Part shown: piece after piece, positions 1 to 10,897 of the stretch
Position numbering within the stretch: position 1 is the stretch's first letter
Layout: each line of letters begins with the position of its first letter
DNA from: Psoroptes ovis
Lineage: Eukaryota; Arthropoda; Arachnida; Sarcoptiformes; Psoroptidae
Length of the DNA: 64,000 bases
NCBI GenBank assembly: GCA_002943765.1
Contig: PQWQ01000032.1
Coordinates: 310,001 to 374,000 of the forward strand
Direction of reading: 5' to 3'
Translations under genes and position numbers: made by a program
Notes under the pieces: generated by a model
What the model saw: only the letters and a program-made list of their open reading frames with translations
Database searches by the model: none
Told to the model about the DNA's origin: nothing

Positions 1-2814
1 GATGTTGATGATAATAATGACGAAATACATCTTCATTTGAACATGATTGCAATGCAATATATGAATGTATAATAAGTCGTGGAAAACGACTGGTAAAATA
101 CTTTGTAAATTCTGTAGGTATTGACCCTAATGATCGTTGTACACTGGGATCAAGTTCATGATAATGATGCCTCTTGTTACGTATGGCCCGTAATAAATCT
201 CGAACAGATTGTCCTTTGTATGAACGAAATTTTCTCAAATCTTCTTGCAGCTCAAAGCTAATACAACGGCGCCAATCACCACGACAAACATCGAGTGAAC
301 CTTGTTCCAGTGTTCGCAGTAGCGGTGAATCTGATTGTTCACATTCGAAACGATCCGATACATCTTGCATAAATTGCAGGGATTGTTGTTCATTCCAAAA
401 ATATGGATGTTTTAAAATCGTTTCGATTGATGGACGATTACTGGCGGCGGAATCGATCATTGGTTCAACTAATGATCGAAGACATATATGTTCTTCACCG
501 TTCAAACGTGTTAGATTGGCTTCACCTTTCAAAATGGCCGTTTGCCGATCCAGCTCACCGAATGGATGTTCACCATCAGTATGGGTATAATACAATAGAC
601 AACCCAATGAAAATATATCATTCGGTTTCGATGGTTTTTCTTTGTCATCATCAGTGTTATTAGTACTGTATAATTTTCGTTTCAACATTTCAGGTGCAAT
701 CCATCCTTCGGTACCAGCTGATCGGTTATCAGCTGTTGTAAATGATTCAGACGTCAGTATTTTCGATAATCCAAAATCGGTTATCATTATTTTATTCGCT
801 TTTCGCGCTGGTCCACTATCGATACGATTCGATGATATCAATATATTGGCCGGTTTAATATCACGATGTACAATATCAAGTGAATGTAAATGTTGAAGAC
901 CTTGACATGTTTGATGCATTAGATTTATTTTATCCAATCGAAAATCGATTGTACCTTGTTTCGATTCAATGATATAATCAGACAGTGTCATTTCAGCCAA
1001 TTCGATTGCGATATATGTGAATTGTTCATCCGATTCGGTAGCAAAATAACGAATCAAATTTGGATGTTGCAACTGCCGGAGCAAATCAATTTCACGATTA
1101 GCCAATCGAAAACAATCCGAAACGATACGTTTGACGGCAACACGTTGTTTACCTTCAAATAGGCCTTTGTAAACACAAGTACCGGCACAGCCACGGCCAA
1201 TAATATCGCTGGAATGGAATGTAATTTTACCAATACTTATTCGATTATTGTCATTAGTGGACATTGTTTTCAATGTAGATGATGATGATGATGATGAGGA
1301 TATGGTCTTTGCTTGCTGATGTTGATTACGTTTTTCCATATAAAACATGACGAATATCGATAAAATGGCCAATATTATCATTGAAATGAGCAATACAATC
1401 AAATTGAGCATCCAAAATGTATAATTTTGCATAGCATCATTACTATTGTTGCCATTATCAACAGGTAATCTACGATCAACATTTGCAGTGCTCAAATCTT
1501 GTAACAATAATCGATCTTGAATTACGTTCGAACGGCCGCTATCAACGGCCATATATGGAACATTCGAAAGCAGATGGGATCGAGGTATTACGGAGAACTT
1601 GATATCCGATTCTTTTGGATACTCGTAATAACCACGAAGATATTTCAACAGGTCAAAGGGTTCATCATATTCACCAGGTGGTAGCGGACCTTCAAGTAGA
1701 TAATCTAAATCTTTACGTATTTGAGTGGTTTCTACCAGTGCACTTAATGCATACAACGATTTTGATTCACTTAATTCACCAACATAAACAGATGGGAATA
1801 ACGCTGGTTTCGGATGGAAGAAACTGGTCGCATTAAGAAAACCACCAATCGTAAAGAATGGTACACGATGAATTATGGGGAAATTAGCCGTTTCCGATAG
1901 ACGATAAATCGATATGATTGGTGAATCAAATTCGAATGACCATAAAAATGAATTATGACCATCGGCAACATCCATCGTAGCGATTTTACCATCGCTGCTC
2001 GATGTTAAATGAAGAAATTCATATGAATTTTGTGATATTGAACTAACCATCGATGGTGAATAATCAACATAAGTAAAATTGAATATTTTTTCACGATTTT
2101 CACCATTAAATATCGATATTTGATATTCACTTTTGAATAAATGTAGCAAATTGTGGGTGGCCGGTAATATACGATCATCAGGTGTCGAACAAACAGGTGA
2201 ATCAACATTAATGCTGCCAATTTTTTGACCATTTTCAATATCAATAATTATCCATTCATCAGTCTTTTTACTAGTGTAAATCATACCATCAGAACTACGA
2301 CATGGTGATGTTGATACCAGTTCCTTGATGGTGATTGGTAATTTTTCAAGGGTCGTTCGCCGAAATGAATGTTTATTATTTTCGCTACTACCACCGAAAC
2401 CATTGAACAAATAAAGTGTACCATCTTTAGGGTCAGGTAATAGAAAATTATGTGGTTGTTGCTGATCATTATTAGTCAAATTAATCATTGGTGACATTTG
2501 TAGTATTGGTGAATTGGTTATTGACCATTTCAAAAGGCCATTACGTTGTGATACAGCATGAAATGACCCGTCTAGGGTTGATATAAGCAGTAGATGATCA
2601 CGTACAGCAACATCCTAATCGTAAAAATCAAAAATAAATTATTTTCCATGTCAATTCAAAGACAAACAATCGATACCTTAGGTTCATGGACAATATTTTG
2701 ATTAGTATTCAAAGCTGTGGTTGATTTAACATAAACATTGGTCAAAATCAAATAATTGATGATGAGCATCATCAATATACTCCGATAATATCGATTATTG
2801 AATAATTTCGCCAT
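1..2814 (-). CDS. Ire1: IRE1/ERN1, ER-stress sensor kinase and endoribonuclease (C-terminal end off window)
   Basis: Type I ER-membrane sensor of the unfolded protein response; in the known family it oligomerises on ER stress, autophosphorylates and splices XBP1 mRNA. Two exons are seen: 2814-2677 (46 codons, phase 0) and 2614 down to the window edge, with a 62 bp GT-AG intron. The visible part is about 917 residues. It shows a hydrophobic N-terminal signal segment (about 10-30), a luminal domain, a transmembrane helix near 441-466, an Asp/Ser-rich linker, and a kinase from about 505 with catalytic Lys in AVKR (about 540), HRDIKPAN (about 631), DFG (about 661) and GTEGWIAPE. The KEN RNase domain follows, with RNKRHHY matching the catalytic Asn/His region of human IRE1 and YFTSRFP downstream. 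The gene ends off the left edge, probably within tens of residues. The start is the first ATG and precedes the signal segment. It is divergent to VPS45. Confidence 0.96.
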
Positions 2815-3683
2815 TTCGATGTCACATTTTCAGCATAAATCATTATTGTAAATATATGATACCTTAGGATGAACAAAGAATGATGAAATTATTTGAAATA
2901 CAAGCGTGGTTTAATTAAAATTTAGATTAATGAATCGATGGCAATTTAGATGATTATCATCAGCGTGTTAATTTGTGATTATTTCAATAATCGATTGTTT
3001 TTGGTGAGATTAATGTTAATTAATAATTGTAAGATTATAGTTATTTTCTCAATTAATCAAACAAAATAATCAAAACAAAACAAAATGACAGGCGTTTTCT
3101 CAAATTTGTTTGATTATGTTTTTATTGTTGTATTGTATTGTTAATGATGAATATATAGGTCTTAGGCTTTGAAAAAAAAACAAGCTTTTCAATTGTTAAT
3201 ACAAAATAACACAAGACTTTTAAGATTAACACGAGATTTTTCTTAAGAAGATTTTCTTAACAAAATGCTTGGACACTTGAAAAATCCTTTCACTTTATTT
3301 AACAAGTGAATAAACATCTGACAATTGTTTGTGCCTCTCTTCTTTCAGAGAAAATAGAGCTGAATTTTATTCATTTTGTCGTCTGGAAAAAGTTTGCTTT
3401 TCATTCACGAAATGCCGGTCATTTCAATAACAAGCGCAAAATAAGACGTATTAATACGTCAATTTCAATTATTGAAGGTTTAGAAATGACGTATTAATAC
3501 GTTATTAGTAGTTTTGGCTTGAAAAATTTCGAGTCGTCATTTATGGACGGACATTTGTTTTGCTTAAATCAAACTCGATCCATTTAAATTTTTTTTTTTT
3601 CGGTTGATTAGATTCATTTGTACCATATGTTTTCACCAATTCTTTAAAATTTTGTTTTCGCTGAAGACTAATTCGTGGCCACA
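2815..3683. promoter_or_regulatory. Divergent intergenic region between IRE1 and VPS45
   Basis: These 869 bases separate two divergent start codons and so should hold both promoters and 5' leaders. The DNA is AT-rich. It contains two copies of a palindrome with core CGTATTAATACG: a perfect 16-mer at 3445-3460 and a 14-mer at 3489-3502. No clear TATA box was identified. Promoter function is inferred from position only. Confidence 0.5.
3445..3503. repeat. Paired palindromes GACGTATTAATACGTC
   Basis: A perfect 16-base palindrome at 3445-3460 is followed 44 bases later (start to start about 43) by a 14-base copy, ACGTATTAATACGT, at 3489-3502. They sit about 200 bp upstream of the VPS45 start. 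The same core recurs at 15257-15268 and 26403-26414. The form suits a homodimeric factor site or a repeat relic; function is unknown. Confidence 0.6.
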
Positions 3684-5533
3684 ATGGATGTTGTACACGC
3701 CATAAAATTGTACATAAATAAAATGATCGAAGATGCTGGACCTGGTATCAAAGCATTGTTGATGGATAAAGAAACCATAAGCATTATAAGTATTGTTTTC
3801 TCACAATCCGACATGTTGCAAAAAGAAGTTTATCTCTTCGAAGCCATTGAAAATTATGTACCGAGACAAGAATCGTTGAAATTTGTGAAATGTATTGTAT
3901 TTGTACGGCCAACCGAGAAAAACATTACCTATTTAACACGTGAATTGAAACATCCACGTTTTTCACAATATTTTATTAATTTTAATAATATTATTAGTAA
4001 AACTGATATCAAATCATTGGCCGAAGTTGATGAATTCGAAGTCGTTCGGGATGTTCAAGAATTTTATGCCGATTATTTAGCCATTAATTCACATACATTT
4101 TCATTGAATGTTCGATCATGTTATCAGAATATTCGGAGCTGGAATCCGGTATCATTTCAACGAATTACACAAGGTCTTATTTCTGTTTTGCTATCACTGA
4201 ATCGTTGCCCGCTGATTCGTTATCAATCATCATCCGATATGGCTAAACGTTTAGCTGAACAACTGAGGCAAACCATAGCGAAAGAAAATGTATTATTCGA
4301 TTCAATACCATCAAGTGAATCACAGCTGATATTATTGATATTGGATCGTAAATTTGATCCAATCACACCATTATTGAATCAATGGACATATCAAGCAATG
4401 TTACATGAACTATTAACAATTGTAAATAATCGTGTTAGTTTAGCACATGTTCCAAACATTTCCAATGAATTAAAAGAAATCGTTCTTTCGCATGAACAAG
4501 ATGAATTTTATGAGAAAAATTTATATCGGAATTACGGGGAAATATGTTCAAATATTAAATGTTTAATGGAAGATTTCCAACGTAAAACACAGCAACAAAA
4601 GAAGATTGAAACAATTGCCGATATGAAAGCATTCATTGAAACATATCCACAATTTCGTAAAATGTCCGGAACCGTAGCTAAACACGTGACACTGATTGAT
4701 GAAATATCACGTATTGTTAATAGTAATTCATTGTTGGAAATATCGGAAACTGAACAAGAATTGATATCGATCGGTAATCATTCCGATTCATACAAGGTAA
4801 GTCGAATTATTACTTTGATTATTTGAATTATTTAAATTCTATAATCTTATTCCAATAGCGAATCTCACAGCTTATATTGTCGGAAAAAACAAGAAATTGT
4901 GATGCCATACGTTTGGTATTGTTATATGCGCTGACATTCCATAATAATTCCAATTATGACCTTAGAGGTTTATGTCGCCAACTTGAACGGCGTAATATGA
5001 ATCCTGGTGATATTAAAATCGTTAATCAACTGCTCGAATTTTGTGGTCTTAAGCAGCAGTTTCGAACCGGTGGTCGTAATGTTCAATCATCGACACAAGA
5101 AATTCTATCGACCGAACATGTTCGAGCATTCACCAAGAAAGTAATCAAAGGTTTTAAAGGTGTTGAAAATATTTATACACAGCATAAACCAATGATCAAA
5201 GAGCTGATCGAAGACCTGTATCGTTGTCGATTACGTGAGACTGTATACCCTTTTTTGGGCAGCGTACAACAGCGGGAACGTCCATCCGAAATCATTCTAT
5301 TTATAATCGGTGGTATAACCTATGAAGAATCGCTGGCTGTATATAATTTGAATAATCAGCTACAAGGAACCAAGGTCTTACTCGGTGGATCATTTGTACA
5401 TAATTCACGATCATTTTTAGATGAAGTACGTTGTGCTTGTCAAAGTCATTCCGAAAACAATGATTCATTGATGGGATCATCAAGCGGCCATAATGCCCTA
5501 GCGTCGGTTATTAATAAAATTGAAAATCTATGA
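3684..5533 (+). CDS. Vps45: VPS45, Sec1/Munc18-family vesicle-fusion regulator
   Basis: SM protein that binds syntaxin-type SNAREs and promotes fusion in the trans-Golgi/early-endosome pathway. There are two exons, 3684-4796 (371 codons, phase 0) and 4859-5533, joined over a 62 bp GT-AG intron, giving 595 residues; human VPS45 has 570. The identity is clear along the whole length: KMIEDAGPG and LLMDKET at the N-terminus, TPLLNQWTYQAM near 235-245, YPQFRKMSGTV near 330, GVENIYTQH and RPSEIILFIIGG in the last quarter, then LGG and a Ser/Asn-rich tail. The start is the ATG at 3684 in a CACAATGG context; it aligns with the family N-terminus. An upstream in-frame GTG at 3675 is not needed. The C-terminal tail is slightly longer than the human one. 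Confidence 0.97.
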
Positions 5534-6197
5534 GGTTGAAATCTTGAAAATTTTAAAAATTTTTATTCATTTTAATTAATAAAGTCATTAATTAAGAAAT
5601 TAATTAAAATTTTTCAATCAAATTAATTAAAAATCGATGATTATTTGGAATCTTGTTTAACTTTGGTAACCTAGCTTTATGATGTGATTGAACCAGATTA
5701 TTATCGATTTTTTCTTAATAAAATTTGGGCCAAAGAAAAAGAACCTTTGACTGTCTTCATTTCTTTGGTCTGGATACTCATACAGCTAGATAACCAAAGA
5801 GAAACTGATCCCTTTGATTCCCTGGAAGTTTTTTGAAAAATTTCAAAGTTGCACTGAAATCGGCTTTGCCACTTTTGATTGGTTGAAATTTGCGAAATCT
5901 GAAAAATCAGCTCAAGGATTATAGTTAATCGAAAATATAAGAAGAAATTAATGATTTTTCAACCGAAAGGGTTGAATAAAGTAAATTTTCAATGAAAAAT
6001 AAAGGATTAAATTACCCGATTTGAAAGCTGATTTGAGGATTGAAATTTGAAACAAATGTTGTCTTCGTCGTTGTCGTCGTCGTAGTTAATTCTAGGAAGC
6101 ACTTGAATTGTGAAAGAGAGAATTGAAAATTTGAAAAAATACAAAATAAATGTTTTTTTTTGAAAATAATTCGAATGCGATTTATGAGAAATGAATA

Positions 6198-6278
6198 TTA
6201 AGTTGTCCGGAAAGTTTTGGCCGATTTTCATCAAGCAACTCTATTGATTAAGCCGAATGAACTTTTCGGACAGCCTAA
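6198..6278. mobile_element. Family A mariner-like MITE, copy 1
   Basis: About 81 bp bounded by TTAAGTTGTCCGGAAAGTT and its near inverse AACTTTTCGGACAGCCTAA. The inner part reads TTGGCCGATTTTCATC on one side and GATTAAGCCGAATG on the other. The ends resemble mariner terminal repeats and the flanks are TA-rich. No coding capacity. Confidence 0.85.
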
Positions 6279-6561
6279 ATAGATAGACGATATATGAAAG
6301 CATACACACAATGATCAATGATAATGATAATCGATTGAATGAATCGAATTTTGAAGAAATTTTGATAAACGAAACCAAAAATGATTTTGATTTAAAAAAT
6401 GAATCAAATATCTTGAAATCAAAATAATAATGTAAGTTGATTCAAAATCATTGGCTTTTTGTTGTTTTCAAAAAAAATCGTTGTATTTGTTTGTTTGTTG
6501 TGTTTGTCATGTTTAAATTTTTCTTAATTCAATAATCATATCAAATATGTGTGTATTTGTA

Positions 6562-6643
6562 TTAGGTTGTCCGAAAAGTTTTGGCCGATTTTCATCAAGC
6601 AACTCTATTCGATTAAGCCGAATGAACTTTTCGGACAACCTAA
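6562..6643. mobile_element. Family A mariner-like MITE, copy 2
   Basis: About 82 bp from TTAGGTTGTCCGAAAAGTT to AACTTTTCGGACAACCTAA, with perfect 19-base inverted ends. The inside is nearly identical to the copy at 6198-6278, only 0.3 kb away. This is the best consensus-like copy. Confidence 0.9.
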
Positions 6644-7499
6644 ATATATTTGAAAATCTTAAAATTTGATATGATAATATCAAATAATAATAACAAATAT
6701 TAGTAAGTACTGTAAATCTTCGAAATTCGTTGAATTATTTGATATTATTGTTGACAGAGAGAAAAAAAAAAGTTGCGAATCATTGCGAAATTAACGAAAT
6801 TTTCAATTTTAAAATTCAATCATTTAAATCTTCAAGACAAATTCGTTAGCAAATCTACAGATGAGAATCTGAAATCTTAGCTGAAACATTTTATGAAATC
6901 AAATAATACATTGACAATGATTGTCAAATGCAAATATGCAAACATGCTTACCTTTTTGGTACACAAAGATTAACCGTTTTCAATCCGATTTATGTCGTCT
7001 CTGTTGATTTCTCTGTTAAATTTTTCATTGAAATCAATCGTCAATCACTACTTACAAGTCAATATTCCATGGAATAATATTGATATTATCAATTTTTCAA
7101 ATGCGAAAATTATATTAAATGTTGACATTATTACTGGAAAATATATGAACATATTATTTGTAATGATAAATACACAATTAATTTAATATTTACTGATAAG
7201 AAATGGAGAAAAATATGATAATATTATTGATATTAATACAAATACAATTATTATTTCATAAATTTATATCTCCAACACTGTCTCTATTGCTGCACATTCG
7301 TGTATGTATATTTACAATGTAATTATTTCGATTGAAAATTATTTTTCAGCAGAAATAATCAATATTTGATTAGATAAATAAATGAAATAAGCAAAACTAA
7401 ACTAAATAATGTGTTTAAATCAAATAATTTATCAACAAAATATCGCATCGCAACCGCGACAAATTGTTGATGATGATAAACTTGACTAGTAAATTTATA

Positions 7500-7582
7500 T
7501 TAAGCTGTCCGAAAAGTTCTAGCCAGTTTTCATCAAGTAACTCTCGATTGATTAAGCCGAATGAATTTTTCGGACAGTCTAA
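7500..7582. mobile_element. Family A mariner-like MITE, copy 3
   Basis: Same structure as copies 1-2, with substitutions (TTAAGCTGTCCGAAAAGTTC at the left end, TTTCGGACAGTCTAA at the right). Same orientation as copy 1. Confidence 0.85.
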
Positions 7583-8485
7583 ATAATATATTAGTAATGA
7601 TTAAACAACTTAATCTAAAAACTATAAACTAAACCTATAGATTTGATTAAATAAATAAATTGCAAATAAATGTACATAAATCATCATCACTAAACAACAA
7701 CAACTGTAACAATCAATCGATGTTATTGTTTGGGTGATAATCATTTAGAGTTGATTTTGGAATTGAAATATTAAATTATGAAAATGAAATGACATGCATA
7801 TTTTACAAGTCAATATTAATATTACCATTCAAGCAGGGACCATGTATTTGCATTGTGAAGCGTCAGCGGCGATCAGTTGATTGGCTGATTTTATTTGGAT
7901 TTATTTTCACCTTTATCACAAAATAGTAAAATACACGGGTTATAACCTCTTCAAAAAATTAAAACTTGAAAAATTAGCGAAAAAATTTCGATTAAAAACA
8001 ATCGATTGATTTGTTGATCGTTAAGGAATTAGTTACTTAGAATGTTCGGTGCACTATGATTGAATTGAACCAAAATTGCGAATATTTATTTTTATATATG
8101 ATTCATTTTGCTTGATCTTTGATTTGATTTGACTATCACACACACCAAATCATTCGATCGATCGATGATGATGATGATGAACACCTACAAACGAATAAAT
8201 GAAAAACAATGAGAAAAATGTTTCATTTTGACAAAATTCAAAATTCAACAGGTATGAAATGATTGATATTTCTACTGATTTAATTTAAATTTAGAGACAA
8301 ATTTAAATATTTTTCATTTAAATTTCAAGAAATCATTGAATCAATTTTTCCTCATTCAGCACAAAAATCATTGAAATGAAATATTTAAAACGTTATTTCA
8401 ATGTAAATGGAAAAATAATAATAATAATAATAAATACACCGGCAAAAATTGTCATGTATCTACAATTGTATATTTTAAAAATATA

Positions 8486-8564
8486 TTAGGTTGTCCGAAA
8501 AGTTTTGGCCGATTTTCATGAGCAACTCTATTGATTAAGCCGAATAAACTTTTCGGACCCTCAA
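8486..8564. mobile_element. Family A mariner-like MITE, copy 4
   Basis: Left end TTAGGTTGTCCGAAAAGTTT is intact; the right end has decayed to TTTTCGGACCCTCAA. About 79 bp, forward orientation. Confidence 0.85.
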
Positions 8565-8699
8565 ATATATTCACCTTAAAATCTATTTGGCGAAAAAAAA
8601 AAGAGAAAATCACCATTCATTTTTTTACAAAGATAATTACAAATCTGTAAGCAGCAGCAGCAGCAATAGACAAATATTAAAATTATCATCATCCTAATA

Positions 8700-8781
8700 T
8701 TAGATTGTCCGAAAAGTTAATTCGGCATAATCAATAGTGTTGTTCGATGAAAAATCGGCCAAAACTTTTCGGACAGCCTAA
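8700..8781. mobile_element. Family A mariner-like MITE, copy 5 (reverse)
   Basis: Ends TTAGATTGTCCGAAAAGTTA and AACTTTTCGGACAGCCTAA. The asymmetric inner part is inverted relative to copy 1 (TTCGGC..TAATC side first). Confidence 0.85.
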
Positions 8782-9045
8782 TATAATTTACCTTTTTATC
8801 ACCAAAAAAAAGAGACAAATATTTTTGTGTAGATAAAAAAAATACAAATACGAATTTGTATATGCAAATTTATGATTTCTCTTTCAAAAATTTTTTTTAT
8901 ATGATGAATGCATTGATCTAAAGACTATAGAATGTACAGAAATCGAAAAAAAATTGACTTCAAAACTAAATAGTAATCGATGGGACAATCATTCAATGAA
9001 AGAGAGAAGAGAGAATTAAAGTATTTAATTGAAAAACAATTATTA

Positions 9046-10318
9046 CCTTGTCCGGAGTAAAGTTAGGAGTGTTCAAATTCAATTTTTTCAAAAACTATTG
9101 AAGATTTCTTAGCGAAACTTTAACATAATAAAATTTAGTTTTCTTTAAACCTTATGAATGATTTTCAAGGCCCAAGTACCATAGGGACCTTGTCAAAATG
9201 GCCCTTTTGCAAACTGTTCAAAATGACCAAATCAGCAGTATTTTTGGAAATATTTAAATTTTGTAATCGAATGCTTGAAATCCATATTTTCACGAGACAA
9301 GACAGTTTTGGTCACAAAAATTATGACCTGGATCATATTGACCCGACTTTAAATGTCAAAATAGTTTTTCAGGGATAATCACGTGACAACTTAATTTTCA
9401 TGGAACCAAACATTATCAAGAAGAATATCATATCCTTGCAGTCTTTTTCATCCATTCTTACGGGGCCATGGGTCCCGATTAACGTCCTTTGGGCCTTGGT
9501 TGTTATTGCTTAATTTTCGTGCCAGAGATGCCGAAAAACGATGACATGGATATCCATGGTCATGATGAGAATGCTATTCTCTCACCCGATCCCTGTTGTA
9601 AAAATTTTGGTCCTAGCTCTTCTTTAAGTGGGTGAAATTTCCACTTCCTTCAACAAGAGTATGCTGTAGTGGGGCCCAGAATTTTTCAGTGGGAGAAATG
9701 TGTCACTATCACTTTGAGAGACGTGTTGAGCAAAGTGAACTCTTGTGACATCAATCTTTTTTCAAAGTGATTTGGTCTTGGGTCCCAATGTTGGATTTGA
9801 ATTTTTCGAAATCTGACTTGCTTTGATTTTAGGGGTGTAATGTTCCACACAGTGCTCATAGGAACTTCAAATTTGAGGGACAGATCACCAACATTCCAAG
9901 CTCTTACATTCTTGAAACATTTTTTTGATTCCTCGGACTCTCGGGTCTTTTTCAACCCTTAAACAAACGACTAGTCTTCGATCATTTTTGAGCTTTTTCT
10001 CCTACTGATGATTGATATCATCGATTTTTCTTCTGTTTTCTGAGAATATCCTAGGCCCATCAAAATTTCCCACAATTGTTTTTGGATTCTGGAAGCTGTG
10101 AATCCTAGAATTTTGATGATTTTGTCAAAATCATGCTGTTTTTATTGGACCTTTTTAAAATGGGCCACTCTAGGGTCATCTCTGAGGGAAATTCGAAAAT
10201 TCTTTTTTTTTCGATGAAGCATTAGTCCCAGTACTAGTGGTGAAAATTTGGTCCCGAAACATCAAGCGATTGCTGAATTATTTAGATAGATGTCACCCTA
10301 ACTTTACGCCGGACAAGG
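9046..10318 (-). mobile_element. Degenerate Tc1/mariner-type DNA transposon (1.27 kb)
   Basis: Terminal inverted repeats begin CCTTGTCCGGAGTAAAGTTA at the left and, read inward on the other strand, CCTTGTCCGGCGTAAAGTTA at the right; 21 of the first 22 bases match. Each end is flanked by TA (9044-9045 and 10319-10320), as expected for a Tc1/mariner target duplication. The 1273 bp length fits a single-transposase element. The interior is broken by many stops on the minus strand. The only longer remnant is at 9955-9686, with a helix-turn-helix-like stretch (VPMSTVWN). No intact catalytic triad was found, so it is non-autonomous now. Assignment below the superfamily level is not possible from what is visible. 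Confidence 0.82.
9686..9955 (-). pseudogene. Transposase remnant inside the 9046-10318 element
   Basis: An open stretch of about 89 codons inside the element. It is Lys/Arg-rich with VPMSTVWN followed by a basic linker, plausible for the DNA-binding N-terminal half of a Tc1/mariner transposase. Downstream codons on the same strand are interrupted by stops. Assignment rests mainly on the surrounding inverted repeats. Confidence 0.4.
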
Positions 10319-10511
10319 TAATAAACAATAATTTTATGATTATTAATTGTCATTAAAATGAATTTGAAAAATCACAGGTAAATGACAAATTGGAAAATTT
10401 GTAAAGAAATTTGTAAAATAAATGGTTAAACTTTAAATAATGGTACCAGGATAACTGTATATTGATTGTGCTATGAATAAATATGTATATGAAAGATGAG
10501 ATTAATAATAA

Positions 10512-10530
10512 ACACACACACACACACACA
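10512..10530. repeat. (AC)n microsatellite
   Basis: About nine and a half AC units in a row within AT-rich intergenic DNA. Confidence 0.95.
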
Positions 10531-10817
10531 GGTGTTTTATATAACACATTCATGTGTTTGTGTTCATATGGTAATTTGGTAAAAGCCAAAATTAGAATAT
10601 AATGATTACAATTGTAATGATTTTGATTACTTTGATTTACGACCACATAACACATTTAGATTCGGATAGATAGATAGATGGATATTTATCATAATTATTC
10701 AAAATGACACAACACAATACACAAGTATCTTTGTATATTTTTATTTTTATTCATATTTTCAAAAGATAATCGATGATATTTTATTTGCAAATTTATTTCA
10801 TTTCAAATGTATTATAA

Positions 10818-10897
10818 ATAGGTTGTCCGGAAAGTTTTGGTTGATTTTTATGAACATCTCTATTGATTAAGCCGAATGAACTTTTCAGACAAACTAA
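10818..10897. mobile_element. Family A mariner-like MITE, copy 6
   Basis: Left ATAGGTTGTCCGGAAAGTTT, right AACTTTTCAGACAAACTAA, about 80 bp. More diverged than copies 1-2. Confidence 0.82.
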
